Origin: Muscardinus avellanarius
Taxonomy: Eukaryota; Chordata; Mammalia; Rodentia; Gliridae
Length of the DNA stretch: 64,000 nucleotides
Direction: 5' to 3'
Assembly (NCBI GenBank): GCA_963383645.1
Contig: OY726557.1
Location: 127,186,603-127,250,602, forward strand
Shown: positions 63,842 to 64,000 of the stretch, piece by piece
How positions within the stretch are numbered: position 1 is the first letter of the stretch
Layout of the letters: each line of letters opens with the position of its first letter
Made by a program: the position numbers and the translations under genes
The notes under the pieces: generated by a model
The model's input: only the letters and a program-made list of their open reading frames with translations
What the model was told of the DNA's origin: nothing
Database searches by the model: none

Positions 63842-64000
63842 AATATTTTAAAACACTCAATTAAAAACTATGACTCTATTACATGAGGGTGCTTCTAGAC
63901 TTAGTTGGAATAGAAATCTAGTTGATGGTTTGGATTCTCTATCACGGAATTCCTCCCAGGACAATTATAGGGAACAAAATCTTTTCTAGAGCATAGGGCC
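63842..64000. other. Unique sequence to the window edge
   Basis: 'gttgatggtttggattctctatcacgg' at about 63920 could be the head of another MaLR LTR cut by the window edge. Not firm. Confidence 0.4.

Overview
The window reads as non-coding nuclear DNA from a rodent outside the mouse/rat group, most likely a squirrel-family (Sciuridae) species. The main clue is about 28 copies of a dimeric SINE. Its left half is a 7SL-derived B1-like monomer ('ggtggcgcacgc ... gggaggctgag'). Its right half is an ID/tRNA-derived monomer ('gggctggggatgtagctcagaggtagaatgcc...ggttcaatccc'). That fusion is known as B1-dID and is typical of squirrels and some other non-murid rodents. L1 3' ends, MaLR-type LTRs carrying internal (CT)n, and old mammalian repeats (MIR, L2, MER20, MER5, MLT1, L1M) fit the same picture. 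The organism call is inference; no unique gene names the species.

No protein-coding gene, rRNA or tRNA gene could be supported. The long open frames run through repeats or are about as long as chance allows in 64 kb. The window is therefore either a gene desert or the inside of a very large intron. The strongest hints of function are CpG-dense or repeat-free islands: 59500-59908 (strongest), 48720-49030, 36120-36400, 34500-34960, 22085-22345 and 56535-56600. There is also one weak exon-like segment, 42961-43080, bounded by AG and GTGAGT.

Layout. 1-4.7 kb holds a poly-T, a 24-bp tandem duplication, two MaLR-like LTR heads about 0.9 kb apart, MER20, an antisense L1M, an (AT)n and an L2 with an exact 51-bp tandem duplication. 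4.7-13 kb is mostly unique sequence with L2/MIR/L1M relics, a perfect 16-bp inverted repeat, an antisense MLT1 and an LTR. 13-25 kb carries scattered SINEs, MIRs and one LTR. 25.5-27.5 kb is a nested stack: a SINE apparently split by a twin-primed (5'-inverted) L1, with a second SINE inside its ID half. 27.5-34.3 kb has an LTR, (GT)n, SINE pairs, and a polypyrimidine tract followed by a 220-bp polypurine tract. 34.3-40.7 kb is relatively repeat-poor, then has L1 3' ends. 40.7-47.6 kb has two MaLR LTRs in opposite orientation with (CT)n and (GA)n cores, and an MLT1 split by a SINE. 48-55 kb is SINE-rich, with a SINE inside a SINE and an apparent 81-bp templated insertion in a MIR. 55-64 kb contains MIR/L2/SINE relics, the CpG-dense block and a terminal LTR/L2/SINE group.

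Repeat family names come from memory of consensus sequences, so boundaries are approximate (usually within about 20 bp, wider for old repeats). Target-site duplications are quoted where they were read directly.
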